A program made the position numbers and the translations under genes. A stretch of 64,000 bases of DNA from Streptococcus oralis (GTDB lineage: Bacteria; Bacillota; Bacilli; Lactobacillales; Streptococcaceae). The stretch covers positions 361,442 to 425,441 of the forward strand of contig NZ_KQ969037.1 in the NCBI RefSeq assembly GCF_001578705.1. Reading direction: 5' to 3'. Every line of letters begins with the position of its first letter. Position 1 is the first letter of the stretch. Below are positions 63,071 to 64,000 of the stretch, piece after piece. The notes beneath the pieces are model-generated. The model ran no database searches, was not told where the DNA came from, and saw only the letters and a program-made list of their open reading frames with translations.

Positions 63071-64000
63071 CTATTCTGGGATTTGTTGGGTGATACAGTG
63101 AATATTGCCACCACCTAAGAGAATATCTCTGGTTGGTATTCCTATGACCTTACGGTCTGGAAAACACTTGCTGAGGATATCTAGGGCAACTTGGTCGTTT
63201 TTATCTTGAAATTGGGGAACAAGGACAGCCTTGTTGGCAATATAGAAATTTACATAGGAAGCTGCAAGACGTTCACCTGCATAACGCTCCTCTTCACCTT
63301 CTTCATAGATGTAGCCTGGCAAATCCTCTTCGGTTACAACTTGATGAAGCGCTGGGATTGGCAATTTATGAATGGTGAAGTGACGACCTTTTGCATCTGT
63401 TTCTTGCTCTAAGAGCTCAAGGTCAGCTGCAGACATGGCATACTGAGGATCATTTTGATCATCTGTCCAAGCCAAGACAAGCTCTGCAGGACCTACAAAG
63501 GCTGCAACATTATCAACGTGCTCGTTTGTCTCATCTTGATAAATACCGTATGGCAGCCAGATAACTTTTTCAGCGCTCAGGCACTCTAATAAGGTGTTTT
63601 CGATTTGCTCTTTAGACAGGTGGGAATTGCGTCCAGGACTGAGTAAGCAGCTTTCAGTCACAAGAATGGTTCCTTGACCATCGCTGTGTATGGCTCCGCC
63701 TTCCAGTACAAAAGGTTTGGCATCATAGACAGGCATTTCCAAGACCTCAGCAAACCGACTGGCTACTTGGTCATCATCTTCATAGTCTTGGTAGAGACCA
63801 TCAACAGCACCACCCCAAGCATTGAAAGACCAATCGACTGCCAACTTTTCTCTTTTTTCATTGAGTAGAATAGTCGGACCCGTATCACGCGCCCAGGCAT
63901 CGTTGGTGGGAATGTCTAAATAAACGACCTTGTCTCCAAGATAGGATTTGGCTTCAGATAGATAGTCCTGCTCCACCAAAAGGTAAACTCTTTCCCCTTC
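63071..64000 (-). CDS. aguA: agmatine deiminase, N terminus outside the window
   Basis: The reading frame continues to the window edge ([14 protein letters not shown]... at the end), so about 60 N-terminal residues are missing. Agmatine deiminase hydrolyses agmatine to N-carbamoylputrescine and ammonia. Guanidino-group-modifying motifs are present: [50 protein letters not shown] and the catalytic Cys near the C terminus in [18 protein letters not shown]. It lies directly upstream of aguB. This is the biosynthetic/arginine-decarboxylase-route gene pair of streptococci rather than the fermentative agmatine operon, as no antiporter or carbamate kinase gene is adjacent. Confidence 0.95.
   Translation of the reverse strand, partial: EGERVYLLVEQDYLSEAKSYLGDKVVYLDIPTNDAWARDTGPTILLNEKREKLAVDWSFNAWGGAVDGLYQDYEDDDQVASRFAEVLEMPVYDAKPFVLEGGAIHSDGQGTILVTESCLLSPGRNSHLSKEQIENTLLECLSAEKVIWLPYGIYQDETNEHVDNVAAFVGPAELVLAWTDDQNDPQYAMSAADLELLEQETDAKGRHFTIHKLPIPALHQVVTEEDLPGYIYEEGEEERYAGERLAASYVNFYIANKAVLVPQFQDKNDQVALDILSKCFPDRKVIGIPTRDILLGGGNIHCITQQIPE

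Overview
The window is chromosomal DNA from a low-GC Gram-positive coccus, almost certainly a mitis-group Streptococcus (S. mitis, S. oralis, S. infantis or S. pneumoniae relative). The evidence is a run of conserved loci whose proteins read as close pneumococcal homologues: ligA, a cytoplasmic type I pullulanase, gapN, glgBCDA, eno with the FYDKERKVY plasminogen-binding peptide, ung-nudix-pyrC, a pyruvate/acetoin dehydrogenase operon with the lipoyl domain on E3, lplA, xerS, rnhB-rbgA, rexBA and aguAB. No rRNA, tRNA, CRISPR array or complete insertion sequence was seen.

Layout. 0-2.9 kb: a DUF2971-type gene cut by the window edge, an Rgg regulator and an MFS exporter. 2.9-18.6 kb: ligA, pullulanase, a frameshifted gapN, the glycogen synthesis operon glgBCDA behind a promoter with a cre-like site, a SerB-like phosphatase, glycerate kinase, a convergent YueI-family gene, and eno. 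18.7-22.1 kb: small accessory proteins (YkgJ-type cysteine cluster, AraC/GyrI-like regulator, BtrH/C39-like protein, ClbS/DfsB-like protein). 22.3-29.8 kb: an AT-rich accessory stretch dominated by immunity-like genes (TipC-like, Imm40-like, DUF2185/Imm33-like, two paralogous pairs, gene stubs) with no partner toxin. 29.8-40.2 kb: ung, nudix, pyrC, MATE exporter, the four-gene 2-oxo-acid dehydrogenase operon and lplA. 40.3-41.5 kb: xerS and a dif-SL-type site, so the window spans the replication terminus; most genes before it lie on the + strand and most after it on the - strand. 41.5-44.6 kb: a type VIIb secretion effector module with a lipase-like toxin in reverse domain order (enzyme first, helical targeting region last), two small helical partners, membrane-anchored immunity proteins and a decapitated second toxin copy. 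44.7-57 kb: ClC transporter, rnhB, rbgA, a MazEF-type pair with a clear palindromic operator, an unknown 392-residue protein and rexB-rexA. 57-64 kb: a Cof-type phosphatase, an ABC transporter facing an OmpR-type two-component system, a TraX-like membrane protein and aguB/aguA (aguA cut by the window end).

How it fits together. The left half is central carbon storage and glycolysis plus a lipoate-dependent oxidative decarboxylation complex with its own lipoate ligase. The terminus-proximal part carries the chromosome-dimer resolution pair and, on either side of it, the variable contact-competition genes: the immunity array to the left and the lipase toxin module to the right. Intergenic DNA also holds dispersed hairpin elements, three of which share a long imperfect palindrome with compensatory differences. 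The only stretch over 300 bases without a gene is 35806-36254, and it is filled by these repeats.
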